This document shows positions 52,545 to 63,105 of a stretch of 64,000 nucleotides of DNA, one piece after another; the stretch's first letter is position 1; the number at the start of each line of letters is the position of its first letter. The DNA comes from Leguminivora glycinivorella (lineage: Eukaryota; Arthropoda; Insecta; Lepidoptera; Tortricidae), in contig NC_062976.1 in the NCBI RefSeq assembly GCF_023078275.1, forward strand, positions 3,162,001 through 3,226,000, read 5' to 3'. Under the pieces are notes generated by a model. That model searched no databases and was not told the origin of the DNA. It was given only the letters and a program-made list of their open reading frames with translations. A program made the translations under genes and the position numbers.

Positions 52545-53475
52545 CGATACGGACGAAAACTGGCACAATAACCTTACCTTTTATTTAAATAATATTGAAA
52601 TTATGATTGTAACCTACTTCCCACAAATACCATCACAAATGTCGCCACTATACAGGGTGCTCCACACGCGTGCATATTGTCGCGTATTTCACATAATGGC
52701 GCTTCATTAGTGCGGTCACACACAAAACATCTGTGACCTTTATATCCAATATCAAGCCGCAGCGGTTTGTGGCACAGAGGATTCACTTGCATATAAAATC
52801 GCCACAGTCATCTATCTAGAACCCGTCTAAGCTTACCAACTATTTGACATTTAGGTATATTAGGGTGATATTTTATATATAGAAACAAAAACTTATAATA
52901 TAACCACTATCCACATATCAAAATTGTGCGAGTTTATGCAAATCATTCACGTCATGCCATGCACAGAACAAGTGAAGAAGTTGCTCTTAGATTGCCTTTT
53001 TACTGATAAAAATAGTGGCACGGTTACTACAGTACACGCTATGGGCCTCCTATGAGTTTATGGGTTCTTATTAAATCATCATAAATTATGTTGTAATTAC
53101 TACTGATGATTGAACATTTTTTTGTACCTGTTCAATATAATTATTGTACATGTAATGTACTCTTTTCAACTAAACCTTGAAACTTTAATACTATATAGTC
53201 GACACGGTTTTCCCAATGGATTTTCCTCCATTTCCATAAGTAAGGTTTAAATCCCAAATGATCTAGCTGCGTTAAGCTATGCTCTCTCTTTATGGCGACA
53301 CGTATCGCCTAATAAACAACCCTTCCAATATCGGTTCCATGTTATTCAGCCGTTAAAACTGTCAGTGGCTAAGCTGTTGTGAGTTATGCCATACATAAAG
53401 TGACCGAAGTCCACAGGAAGTCTGGTCATTAGCTGATTCGCGCTATCTTTAGTAATATAACTACACTAAAGACAT
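52545..53475. other. Unassigned intronic DNA
   Basis: No exon or repeat ends recognised. The CACACGCGTGCATATTGTCG area at 52662 is GC-richer but lacks splice signals. Confidence 0.4.
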
Positions 53476-53532
53476 AAATATATATGATTTCACTTTGTAT
53501 AGACAGCTAAAGTCCAAAGACATATATGTATA

Positions 53533-53721
53533 CTAGCTTTTTCCCGCTCGCGTTATAGAGAGACAAAAATTATACTTTTATATATATAGCCTACGTCACT
53601 CTCCATCCCTTAAACAATTTCCACTTTAAAAATCACGACAATTCGTCGCTCCGTTTTGCCGTGAAGGATGGACAAACAAACAGACACACACACACTTTCC
53701 CATTTATAATATTAGTACGGA
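53533..53721 (-). mobile_element. Helitron-like element H1, minus strand
   Basis: CTAGCTTTTTCCCGCTCGCG at the left (hairpin partly deleted) and CCCATTTATAATATTAGTAC with GGA at the right, followed by T. Confidence 0.7.
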
Positions 53722-53767
53722 TATTACTCGTAACTTTGTATAGGCAGCTAAATTCTAAGAAAGAAAA

Positions 53768-54307
53768 ACCGGCCAAGAGCGTGTCGAGCCACGCTCAGTG
53801 TAGGGTTCCGTAGTTTTCCGTATTTTTCTCAAAAATTACTGAACCTATCAAGTTCAAAACAATTTTCCTAGAAAGTTTTTATAAAGTTCTACTTTTGTGA
53901 TTTTTTTTCATATTTTTTAAACATATGGTTCAAAAGTTAGAGGGGGGGGACGCACTTTTTTTTCCTTTAGGAGCGATTATTTCCGAAAATATTAATATTA
54001 TCAAAAAACGATCTTAGTAAACCCTTATTCATTTTTAAATACCTATCCAACAATATATCACATGTTGGGGTTGGAATGAAAAAAAATATCAGCCCCCACT
54101 TTACATGTAGGGGGGTATCCCAATAAAACATTTTTTTCCATTTTTTATTTTTGCACTTTGTTGGCGTAATTGATATACATATTGGTACCAAATTTTAGCT
54201 TTCTAGTGCTAACGGTTACTGAGATTATCCGCGGACGGACGGACGGACGGACAGACAGACATGTCGAAACTATAAGGGTTCCTGGTTGACTACGGAACCC
54301 TAAAAAT
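53768..54307 (+). mobile_element. Family G repeat, short tract copy
   Basis: CCGGCCAAGAGCGTGTCGAG to GACTACGGAACCCTAAAAA. A G run (53942-53949) and the CCTTTAGGAGCGATTATTTC block match the 39 kb and 52 kb copies. Confidence 0.72.
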
Positions 54308-54309
54308 GT

Positions 54310-54480
54310 GCAGCTAGGTGGCGTTACATCTTTAGTTGATTCTCGGCTAGATGGCGTTAATAGTAATACTTGACTATTTTAAGGATATGGGCCAAATTGT
54401 CTACACTGAGGTTCAAAAGTTTTAATCCTGTGTCGAGAGATGGCAGTCTATACGTTATAGTGATATGCGATGATAACTAA
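54310..54480 (-). repeat. Family W repeat fragment
   Basis: TAGGTGGCGTTACATCTTTAG, ATGGGCCAAATTGTCTACAC and GAGAGATGGCAGTCTATACG correspond to the centre of 31119-31470. Confidence 0.5.
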
Positions 54481-54600
54481 GATGGAATTCACCTTTTCTT
54501 ACAACAAAGTATCGTAGATATATATTTTTTATGGATTATAGGTATACATTTTATACGATGTCAGTTTTGTACTGTGTAAATCGCGACACGACTAACCCTC

Positions 54601-54873
54601 TAAGGCCCACTTGCACTAACCACTTAACTCTGGGTTAGTGGGCCTGACGGCGTATCATGCTTCAAATTTTATCACTTATCCGCGTGGATAAGACATCTGT
54701 CACTCTCACACTGACATACTTACCAAAGCGTGACGGATACTTTATCCACGTGGATAAATGATAAAATTGGAAGCATAATACGCCGGCTGGGCTGTCATCT
54801 TTCAAATTCCATATAAAATGGTGGGTTAACCCTCGGGTTAACCCTCTACTTTAGTTGGTGCAAGTGGCCCTTA
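54601..54873. mobile_element. MITE, family M6, with internal palindrome
   Basis: TAAGGCCCACTTGCACTAAC and TTGGTGCAAGTGGCCCTTA form the ends. Further in, TTTATCACTTATCCGCGTGG pairs with CCACGTGGATAAATGATAAA and GGCGTATCATGCTTC with GAAGCATAATACGCC. Confidence 0.7.
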
Positions 54874-55138
54874 TTGAACTGATTAAGTAGTTAGTGTTTT
54901 GTCCCTTTCTCACAAACACGAAAGTCAACATGACAGATAATGACGAACGATTATTAAATTAATTCAGTTTATAAAGCGTTTATGGATAACACCATAAAGT
55001 CATTATTGCATTTCTAATATTAATCCTTTTGTTCAATAGCGAAAATTTGCATAAACCCTTCTTTCACGTCTGCAAGGCTTCATAATGTCAGAAGAGAAGC
55101 GAAACCACGATGCCTGGCATGTAAATTATTAGCTATTT

Positions 55139-55275
55139 GTGAGTGTGCACTGGGAAACGTCCCACTTTGTCGATTGCTATAAAGCCGCTTTGTCAGTTTA
55201 TTCATATAAAGATACAAGCAAATCTTGCCTTAATGGTAACCGGCAAAGTGGGACGTTTTACTAAACACACTCACA
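55139..55275. mobile_element. MITE, family M7
   Basis: TGTGAGTGTGCACTGGGAAACG and CGTTTTACTAAACACACTCACA are inverted, as are CGTCCCACTTTGTCG and CGGCAAAGTGGGACG. Confidence 0.7.
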
Positions 55276-55364
55276 TTTTTTGTAGCTATTTATTTTGAAC
55301 GTAATTAGTTCTTAGTTTAGTTTATATACTTAATTATCAAATGTACTTAGTTATTACTTAGTAG

Positions 55365-55475
55365 ATTCGTTCGGGAGCTACGATGCCATACACAGACACA
55401 CACACAAACAGACAAAAAATAGACAAACGTCAAATTTATAACACCCCGTCGTTTTTGCGTCGAGGATTAAAAAGA
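55365..55475 (-). repeat. Family P repeat fragment
   Basis: TTCGGGAGCTACGATGCC, a (CACA) tract, ATAACACCCCGTCGTTTTTG and CGTCGAGGATTAAA, in minus orientation. Truncated. Confidence 0.55.
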
Positions 55476-55669
55476 AACACTTTTGAGTGTTCGTTAGTTT
55501 TTTTCTATAAGTACCTACTATCTCAATAAGTAAGTATTTGACATACAGCGCTGTGCGTAGGTTAAAATCGTTCAAAATTGAAAATTCAACATTACACCGC
55601 AAATATAAAATACAAAACCTCTATAATGTTTCTATATGTTCGCTATATGTTCACAAATATGCCTGTCTG

Positions 55670-55850
55670 CTGCGACGCGGTCCCGGGTTCGAATCCCGGT
55701 GAGGGCATTTATTTGTGTGATGTTTTCTATGTATATAAGTATTTATATATTATATATATCGTTGTCTGAGTACCCACAACACAAGCCTTCTTGAGCTTAC
55801 CGTGGGCCTCAGTCAATCTGTGTAAGAATGTCCTATAATTATTATTATAT
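55670..55850 (+). mobile_element. SINE family S1, with internal deletion
   Basis: Starts in the head (GCGACGCGGTCCCGGGTTCG). It lacks the AGCACAGATATTTGTTCCTGAG block between GTGTGAT and GTTTTCTATG, then continues to GTAAGAATGTCCTATAATTA. Confidence 0.7.
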
Positions 55851-56097
55851 TATTAAATATCCATTGTTTGCAAAGACCCAAAGACACAAATAACAAAATA
55901 CTGATTCACATGCGACCTTGTACATACACATTACACATGTCAATCACAATAAAAAAATTAACGAAGGTCAATTCTGGTTAACAGGACTCGAACCCACATA
56001 TTTGGGTTGCCGGTTCAACCTTAATTTCTTCATTGTGATTGACATATGCATTATAGCATTTATACAGATGTAATGTGAAAAGATTTGCCTTCGAATT

Positions 56098-56205
56098 GTT
56101 ACGGAAACGTACGAACATGTCATGCTATTTCAGTCAGTGTCAGTACAATATGTACTGACATTGACTGAACTAGCGTGACAAATACGAACGTTTCCGAAGG
56201 AAACC
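56098..56205. repeat. Hairpin palindrome
   Basis: GGAAACGTACGAACATGTCA on the left mirrors TGACAAATACGAACGTTTCC on the right, and the centre TCAGTGTCAGTACA / TGTACTGACATTGA is nearly perfect around ATA. Confidence 0.6.
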
Positions 56206-56544
56206 CTTTGTCTGCCGTCTGTAGACGTCAATCTGTAGATTGAGACTCACCTGCAATCGATTTTATCGGCACTGGGAATCGATTTTTAAATTTCGAACGA
56301 ATTCACAGTTTGAAAGTCTGTGGAAAACGACGTAATGCTATTTTTGAAAAAGAATTTTTATAATTACAGTAAAGAAGAAAGAATGGTAATTACCACTCGT
56401 TTTCGATTCTGTTAGTAGAGTTTAAATCGCTAGTAGTGGAGGTATTATTGAACGAACTTCACGAAATCGAATGGCCGAGATTAAAAAATCGGCCCCCTGG
56501 TCTTATACCACAATAGCGAGTAATAAAAAAACGTGTAAGCTATG

Positions 56545-56698
56545 ACGCGATGATAGCGCGAGCGAGTTATACTTACATATATGTAGTTCGTCGCCGAGCG
56601 ATGAACTAATCTCTCTCTCTCTCTCTTACACGGGAGCGACTATATTTTGTTCGTTTCTATCGCTGATAGCTCATCGCTTACTCTTTTGGCGAGACCGC
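56545..56698 (+). repeat. Arm of the palindromic DNA element family seen at 14753-19972
   Basis: GATAGCGCGAGCGAGTTATA, a (CT)n tract at 56612-56625, TTTCTATCGCTGATAGCTCA and GGCGAGACCGCCTAA. The right end abuts the M3 MITE at 56701. Confidence 0.5.
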
Positions 56699-56700
56699 CT

Positions 56701-56850
56701 AACGGCTCAGCCACGACATTGGTCTAAGCGCGGCAGCGGTGAGCGGCGGCCATACATTGGAGCGAGACACAGCGATGGGACTTTTCATTCGCACGTATGG
56801 CTGCCGCTCACCGCTGACGCGTTTAGACCAATGTCGTGGCTGGGCCGTAA
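56701..56850. mobile_element. MITE, family M3, second copy
   Basis: GGCTCAGCCACGACATTGGT and ACCAATGTCGTGGCTGGGCC at the two ends. The interior GGGACTTTTCATTCGCACGT matches the complement of the 35712 copy. An ORF crossing it at 56699-57058 is spurious. Confidence 0.75.
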
Positions 56851-56859
56851 CATCGCATA

Positions 56860-57470
56860 AAAAGGAGGCTGCATAGTGCATAAATATGTGACAAGCTCTT
56901 GTGGCTCTAGAGTCTAGAGATATGATTGTGTCAGATATTTTGCCGGTGACTGTACGTCTAAGAATAAAAATAGTACATGTATTGGTAACATTAAATGTAG
57001 TGCTTTGATTTATTATAGGTTTTTGGTCGCATAAATTATTCATATCTAAAAAGCGCAATTAATATTGACAACCGAATTCTAAAATTCAAAATGAAAATGT
57101 TAACTGAATTTGGTAGCAAAGTGTCAATTTGTGATGCAAAGCGAATTTTGCATTCGGCACGCAAAACTCGAGCAGAGTGGATTTGTTTTTTGCAATAACA
57201 CCATTTATAAAATGAATTGATTTAGTTTGTATTTTTTTGTCTGTGCTTTAAAATGTGATTTCAATTTGGTGCTTCGAAAATATCGTTCATGTGCCGTGGC
57301 GAATGCCGAGATGACGCAAGAATGTCTGCTCCCTAGATCACTCAGACCCTAGTCTTTAGCAGCTTACGTCTTGGCCAAAACTATAGTCAATGATTATACT
57401 TATTTTATGGACTGTCGTTTATTATGGCTATTCAGTTACGAACATGTAACATGCTCCTTCCTCTCATAAA
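56860..57470. other. Unassigned DNA with an S2 SINE trace
   Basis: Only GTGCCGTGGCGAATGCCGAG and ATGACGCAAG at 57291-57320 resemble the S2 tail. Nothing else recognised. Confidence 0.4.
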
Positions 57471-57479
57471 TCGACATAA

Positions 57480-58301
57480 TTTTTTATAGAAAAATTGCGG
57501 ACAGAATGCGCTAAGCTCTGCCAAAACCCAAAAGTTACAACCGGTTTGTAGTATACTTATTAACTTTTTCCCATCACGGAACAATGGTGTTCCGGACCTA
57601 TGGAAGGCGTGCGCGGGGCCGAAGCCAACGCGTAGAGGCCCTTTTGACACTTTAATGAAATGTAAGGGGTACACCGAGCGGGTGTTGCCCTTACCCATAT
57701 CATAGGACACACGTAGAGGCAACACCCGCCAGAGTGTAAGGACTATTTGAGAGTTAATGTAACCTAAAATGAACTGGCCTATTGGATGAAAGTGATGGAC
57801 TAAATACTGGGCTATGGGATAAAAAACCGGATGCCTGCCTAATAAAACGGTATCCAATTTCTGGCAGACGGTGACTCGTCCCTACAAGATGGGCCCCCAC
57901 AAAAAGCGACATCCAAGATGGCTCAAGGGCAACACCGGTTTGAGAACTCAAGGGTGTTGAGAGGTGTACAGTTGTACACCACTTTCTGCCCAGTGGCCGT
58001 TAAGCCACTGTACTAACTCGCGTTTTACGCATATTTTCACTTCCACCCCTGGGGCATTGTAGCCCTAACGACTCCACTCTGGACGGCCAGCCAAGGCAAG
58101 CCAGAGGTAGAGAGTCCTGTATTAAATATAACTCTTATACTCTTTATTTATTTTCTTTCTTAGGCTAGGCTGTTTATAATATGAATATAAAAGTAAAATA
58201 CAAAAACACATACAAAACAATATAAAACACATATAAACACATTATAAAAAACCTAACCTAGGGTGCCGCCAGCAGCGGGGCAGGGCCCAAGCTGCCGGTG
58301 G
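57480..58301 (-). mobile_element. Probable 3-prime UTR of the R4/Dong-like LINE
   Basis: It follows the stop of the minus-strand ORF and is GC-richer than typical intron, with compact hairpin-prone blocks such as GAGGTGTACAGTTGTACACC and GTGGCCGTTAAGCCAC. The 3-prime limit is unclear; I saw no obvious triplet repeat or target duplication. A 141-codon minus frame (57432-57857) has no domain. A structured 3-prime UTR would serve the element RT as a recognition site, by analogy with R2-type elements. Confidence 0.4.
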
Positions 58302-61300
58302 TTAGGGCTGCAGAGAGAGGAACCGTCGAACTATCCGCGCTGTGTCCAAGATCACCGCCTTCTGCATCTGGCCCTTGATCCAGCCACCTAGCGAGAGTCT
58401 CTTAAGATGTTGGTCGAGACTCTTCGCTATGAGACCGTTCGCTGAAACGACTATCGGAACAATGATCGTTGATTCAACATCCCACATGGCGGTTATCTCG
58501 TGAGCCAAGTCTAGGTACTTACTGGACTTGTCCTTCTCGGCTTTCACGAGATTCTCATCATGGGGGATGGTGATGTCAACGAGCACTGCCCGGCGTTGCA
58601 GTCGATCTATTATCACAATGTCAGGTTTATTGGCTACAATAGTCCTGTCAGTGATAATAGATCGATCCCAATAGAGCGTGGCACGACCATTTTCGAGAAC
58701 TGGCGCAGGTAAGTACTTGTAGTACGGTACTTCGCGGTCCACAAGGCCGTATTGAAGAGCAAGTTGCTGGTGAATAATCCTGGCTACGAGATTATGTCTG
58801 TGCAAGTACTCGCCGTTAGCAAGATGAGAACAACCGGAAATAATATGCCTGAGTGACTCTCCGGGACGGCGGCATGCCCGACAAATGTCGACCGTACCGT
58901 CCTTCAGGATATATTTCCGGTAGTTGTTCGTCATCATAACTTCGTCCGCAATTGCACAAGCAAAACCCTCGGTTTCTCCGAAGAGGTCCCCGAATCGTAA
59001 CCAGTTCACCGATGCGAGCAGATCTACATCGGGTCCCGTGAGGGCCTTGTAGAACCGCCCGTGTAGCTGCTTGCTCTCCCATACCGCCTTGCGGTCCGCA
59101 GTACTTAGTACCACAGGTTTGCGCCAGTTCTGTTTCGCCAAGGAGAGCGGCGTGAGGTTTCCGTCCACTGCCACCACATCACGATGCATCCCGCACTCGT
59201 TGTTAAGGAAGTAATTCCTGAGATTGTACACCTCACGGTTGTGGAGATCTTTGGCGTTTAGGAAGCCTCGACCTCCGCACTTCCGTGGGATGTACAATCT
59301 CATAACAGACGAGCGCGGGTGTAACATACGGTGTGTGGTAAGCAGTGAGCGGACCCTCCGATCCAGGGCGTCCAGCTCAGTCTGGGTCCACCGTAGTATG
59401 CCAAAGGAGTATATGAGTAGAGGCATTACCCAGGCGTTAAAGGCGCGCACTTTGTTGCCTCCTGACAAAAGACTGTTAAGGACTTTTGTCAGCCGACTGA
59501 AAAAGCGCTCCTTCACCGACCGTCTAATGCCAACATCCTCAATACCCAACGACTGTGACATACCAAGGTACTTATAGGTTTCTGATTCAGAGATAGATCT
59601 GAACGACATCGTCTCAGAAAGTTGTAAATTTTCTGAATTTACAACCTCCCCCCGCCGCACATGCATGACCGCACACTTATCGACACCAAACTCCATTCTG
59701 ATGGCGGTACTGAAAACTTCTGTGGTTTTCAATAGCACCATCAGGTCTTGGGTGTTCGGTGCAAATAGTTTGAGATCGTCCATGTACAGAAGGTGAGAGA
59801 TGACTTCACCCTCTCTCCGAAGCCGGCAACCTAGCCCAGAATCCTTCAGCAGCGTGCTGAGGGGATTCAGAGCCAGGCAGAACCATAATGGACTCAAACT
59901 GTCACCCTGGAATATTCCTCGCTCAATCCTTATGAAGTCCTGCGGGCCAGGGGGGCCATCCCTGCCTCCTGGTTGACGAAGGACTGTGGTCCACTGCCTC
60001 ATACATGCAGCCAGGAAGGATATTAAAGCTGCATCAAGTTTATACAGCTCCAATACCCTTCTCAGCCATGAATGAGGCACCGAATCATAGGCCTTCTTAT
60101 AGTCAATCCAAGCGGCCGAAATGGCCCCCTTGTTCCGCCGAACTTGTTGGCAGATGGTCATGTCTATGAGGAGGAGCTCTTTAGTACCACGGGACCCAAC
60201 CCTACATCGATTTTGAGCGGGAGCCAGAATGTTGTTAGCGACAATATGCGCGTTAATTTTTGCTCTCAAAATGGATGTAAGGAGCTTGTAAAGTGTAGGC
60301 AAGCACGTGATGGGTCTGTAGTTTTTTGCTTCCGTGGTACTACCGGACTTATAGAGCAGGAAAGTAACACCAGTTGTTAGGGAAGGTGGGAGAGAACCAA
60401 GATCGAGGGCTTGTTGAAATTGCGTTGCCAAATGCGAGTGCGAGCATCGAAACCATTTTAGCCAGAAGTTGTGCAATCCGTCCGGTCCAGGACTTTTCCA
60501 GTTCTGGGCCGTACGGGTAGCACAACTTACGTCGTCGGGGCTGATGGTGATAGCCCCCATAGGCTCGATGCTCTCGCACTCGCGTTCGACAACGGTCATC
60601 CACTCACCCTCCGTGTGTTCGACGGGCACCGACCAGATGCTACGCCAGAAATCAGACATGGCAGTAGCATCCGGCAGCCGCACGTCAGACACACGAGGGT
60701 CGGTTTCCTCCCACCTTCGGTATACTTTCCTTTGGTCGCTTTGAAAAAGACGATTCTGCTGGAATCGGTCCACACGCTTTCTGTAGCGGCGAATACGGCT
60801 TGCCCATGCATAGACTTTCTGCTTCAGGAAGTCGATGCGCTCTGTGACATTGGCCAAATAGTCGCGGGGCCTGATGTCCGTCCCCGCGAACGCCTGGTTC
60901 ACAAAGCGCATTACTCGGGGGCGATTATTACCCCCTCTGAAGCAGATCAGCTTTGCAATGAGAGTCCTAAACGAGTTGATACGACGCTCGATCCGTACTT
61001 GCCATGCAGGAACACCTTCGGCGGTCCTAGTTGCACGGTCAGCGTCCGGAAACTTGACTCGAGCAACACGGCACGCCGCGATGGCCCCGCAGTACATGAT
61101 CGAGTGTGTATCATCTAGATCTTTACTAGTCCGCATATATGGATCTAGTAAAGCATTTAAGGCTCCTATTAGCGCTAGATTGCGTCTATTCGTGGGCAGA
61201 CGTGGTAATCGTGGCCTAGGATTGCTTGTGGAGCGATACTGCGTAATCGCCTCTTCCAAAGACCTCCTCAGTTGCTCATTGGCAGGCTCACTCTCGCTCT

Positions 61301-61943
61301 GACTCGCGAAGTCCCCGCCGTCGTTACCGGAATCAACCCGCGGCGCCTCCGGTGCCAGGTCGGGTTCGGGCACCGGGTCCGGCGACATGGCGGGCAAATC
61401 CCGCCCCGAGGCAGGGTCCGCGCGAGTAGCGAGAGCCTCCTGGCGGAGCCGATCAAGTGTGGCGTCATCCAACCGCTTTGACCGCTGAATGACGCGCACC
61501 TGATCCGATAGCCGCTGCTCCGATACGGTGGTGGATGGCTCGAGTGCCTGAAACAGAGGCAGCATTCTCGAACGGTACGCGGATAGCCGGGTTCCCCCCT
61601 CTGTGGCCCCGTAATAGGCGCGCATGACATTCTCGTTTATTTCTCGAGTCCATGTCATGCGACGCACTACACCACCGGCAGCGGGAGCCGTGGGCGGGGC
61701 AGGATGTCCCGCAGGCCCCAAGCGTGCCAGCAGCGGTGGCCGCCCTCGTCGCGCAGGTGGTGGCGGCGGCGGCGGCGGCGGCCCGCTCTCGTCGCTGGAC
61801 CCGTCGGTGTCGGGCGCTGTGGCGAACTCGTCGCCCGACGACGATGCGGACGGGGAGCTGGACGAGGCGGGCGGGGATGGTGGGCGTGCGTTTCTTTGTG
61901 CCGCTTTGGTGCGTGACCTCGTTAACATTTTCACAAATTTCAC
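58302..61943 (-). CDS. R4/Dong-like LINE polyprotein, RT plus restriction-like endonuclease
   Basis: Uninterrupted 1213-codon ORF. Residues about 20-95 are low-complexity (Pro, Ser, Ala, with nine Pro in a row). RT lies at about 480-760: SPGPDGLHNFWLKWF, NYRPITCLPTLYKLL, IDYKKAYDSVPHSWL, RGIFQGDSLSPLWFCLALNP and the catalytic YMDD at 720-723. The thumb (KYLG, then LLTTHRMLHPRSSV) follows. A CCHC-type knuckle CRACRRPGESLRHIISGC lies at about 1019-1036. The restriction-like endonuclease follows with KPDIVIIDR and VLVDIT at about 1104-1124, the PD...D core of PD-(D/E)XK nucleases, and later KAEKDKSSKYLDLA. No stop or frameshift is visible, so it may be functional. Start: MKFVKMLTRSRT at 61943; a second ATG five codons in (MLTRSR) is also possible. 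No APE domain, so it is not Jockey/CR1 type. Confidence 0.85.
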   Translation of the reverse strand: MKFVKMLTRSRTKAAQRNARPPSPPASSSSPSASSSGDEFATAPDTDGSSDESGPPPPPPPPPARRGRPPLLARLGPAGHPAPPTAPAAGGVVRRMTWTREINENVMRAYYGATEGGTRLSAYRSRMLPLFQALEPSTTVSEQRLSDQVRVIQRSKRLDDATLDRLRQEALATRADPASGRDLPAMSPDPVPEPDLAPEAPRVDSGNDGGDFASQSESEPANEQLRRSLEEAITQYRSTSNPRPRLPRLPTNRRNLALIGALNALLDPYMRTSKDLDDTHSIMYCGAIAACRVARVKFPDADRATRTAEGVPAWQVRIERRINSFRTLIAKLICFRGGNNRPRVMRFVNQAFAGTDIRPRDYLANVTERIDFLKQKVYAWASRIRRYRKRVDRFQQNRLFQSDQRKVYRRWEETDPRVSDVRLPDATAMSDFWRSIWSVPVEHTEGEWMTVVERECESIEPMGAITISPDDVSCATRTAQNWKSPGPDGLHNFWLKWFRCSHSHLATQFQQALDLGSLPPSLTTGVTFLLYKSGSTTEAKNYRPITCLPTLYKLLTSILRAKINAHIVANNILAPAQNRCRVGSRGTKELLLIDMTICQQVRRNKGAISAAWIDYKKAYDSVPHSWLRRVLELYKLDAALISFLAACMRQWTTVLRQPGGRDGPPGPQDFIRIERGIFQGDSLSPLWFCLALNPLSTLLKDSGLGCRLRREGEVISHLLYMDDLKLFAPNTQDLMVLLKTTEVFSTAIRMEFGVDKCAVMHVRRGEVVNSENLQLSETMSFRSISESETYKYLGMSQSLGIEDVGIRRSVKERFFSRLTKVLNSLLSGGNKVRAFNAWVMPLLIYSFGILRWTQTELDALDRRVRSLLTTHRMLHPRSSVMRLYIPRKCGGRGFLNAKDLHNREVYNLRNYFLNNECGMHRDVVAVDGNLTPLSLAKQNWRKPVVLSTADRKAVWESKQLHGRFYKALTGPDVDLLASVNWLRFGDLFGETEGFACAIADEVMMTNNYRKYILKDGTVDICRACRRPGESLRHIISGCSHLANGEYLHRHNLVARIIHQQLALQYGLVDREVPYYKYLPAPVLENGRATLYWDRSIITDRTIVANKPDIVIIDRLQRRAVLVDITIPHDENLVKAEKDKSSKYLDLAHEITAMWDVESTIIVPIVVSANGLIAKSLDQHLKRLSLGGWIKGQMQKAVILDTARIVRRFLSLQP

Positions 61944-62118
61944 AATGCACTTATCGCCGTTTGACAGTTCATGCTGATATCCGTGTATTTAGATAGTATA
62001 GTAATTCGTTGAATGTTCTTCATTGTACATGATTTTAATGTAGCGTAAGAAATACACAAAAACTGAACCACAAAAACCAAGAACGGCGATAAAAATACTA
62101 TAAAAATAAATAAAATTT

Positions 62119-62134
62119 TATTATTATTATTATT
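62119..62134. repeat. (ATT)n triplet microsatellite beside the R4-like element
   Basis: A run of TATTATTATTATTATT, equivalent to (TAA)n on the minus strand. It lies between the 5-prime end of the R4-like element and the LINE tail to its right. Confidence 0.75.
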
Positions 62135-62290
62135 TGGAGCCCGTCGTGTCCTCCTGCTGGGCAAAGGCCTCCCCCTAATTTATTTTTTTATCTACTGATC
62201 TCTATCCAGTGCTATGTCTGACCATTCCTCCAAGAAGGAGTCCAGTTCATCCCTCCATCGCCGGCGGGGTCTGCCGGATCATGGATCAGA
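62135..62290 (-). mobile_element. LINE 3-prime end fragment, minus strand
   Basis: The minus strand encodes GRPRRRWRDELDSFLEEWSD and IALDRDQ before a stop, an RTE-type C-terminus. It is followed by GGAGGCCTTTGCCCAGCAGG, GGACACGACGGGCTCC and the AAT triplet tail. The triplet tail is therefore most simply the tail of this LINE, into which the R4-like element then inserted. Confidence 0.6.
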
Positions 62291-62299
62291 GTTTTCGGG

Positions 62300-63035
62300 C
62301 TCCCACACTGTATTTATTAACTCTTGCTTTGCAAATACAGTGTCTAGATGTCTGAGCGAATTTTCGATATTAATTTAGTCGGATCGCATTCATTCGTAGT
62401 TTCAGTGAAGCTTACACTCGTAGTTGAGCTAAACTTCCCGTAATCCAAGTTGAGTGGACAGTTTTTCGTACTTGTTAGTTGTTGCATAGTCTCCAAGTTC
62501 GTAATCTTAGTTCAACTTTCTCCGAGCTCCAGATACTAACGAGTCTCGACTGTTGGAACTAATTTAGGTACTTACTTGACAAAATTAGACTTTGAGTTTG
62601 TATTGAAATCGTAGATTTCGTCTGAAAATGGTTTATGGTTTAAGATATTTTTATTTCTCATAAGATTTTACAAAATCACTTACTGAGAAAAACATTATTT
62701 AATTACATCTACTTAAAACTAGGTAAGAGAGGGTAGCATGCGGTGCCCGAACACAATCTTGTCTTAAAAATTAGGGTAAGCGCATAAAAGTATGGTCAGC
62801 GGTAGCAACTAAAGAGACATTGAAATTAAAATGAATGCACAACATGTAGGGCCAGTTCAACCAAATATTTACAACATCGCCTAACCGTCGATCAATCTCA
62901 GCTTTACCAGATTAAAATTACGTCTGAATCTGAACTCAAAAAATATTGGGGTCGTGCATGTAATTGCGTGCGTTGAAAGGTTGGTGACTGTCAACCACCA
63001 GGCGGACCGTAATGTAAAATAACCACAGTGAAAAA
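62300..63035. other. Unassigned intronic DNA
   Basis: No exon or terminal repeats recognised. Confidence 0.4.
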
Positions 63036-63105
63036 TTTCAATTAAAAAAAAAAAACTCCGACATAGTGGACCGATTTTCATCAAACATGACTAAGAACAC
63101 TCCCG

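Larger units (their letters stand above)
57941..62137 (-). mobile_element. R4/Dong-like LINE, apparently with intact ORF
   Basis: Minus-strand non-LTR retrotransposon of the type that carries one ORF with a C-terminal restriction-like endonuclease. Its 5-prime side lies next to an ATT triplet tract (62119-62134). Dong-type R4 elements are known to insert in TAA repeats, so this fits. The 5-prime UTR is about 170 bp (61944-62118). The left (3-prime) boundary is uncertain between about 57480 and 58120. Confidence 0.65.

Noticed and set aside
57432..57857. 141-codon minus frame downstream of the R4-like ORF
   Set aside because: No motif of RT, nuclease or any family; more likely 3-prime UTR sequence.
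60471..61118. 215-codon plus frame opposite the R4-like ORF
   Set aside because: It is the antisense shadow of a long GC-rich coding region.
61465..61950. 161-codon minus frame rich in Arg/Ala/Thr
   Set aside because: An alternate frame of the N-terminal part of the R4-like ORF; low-complexity GC-rich sequence keeps several frames open.
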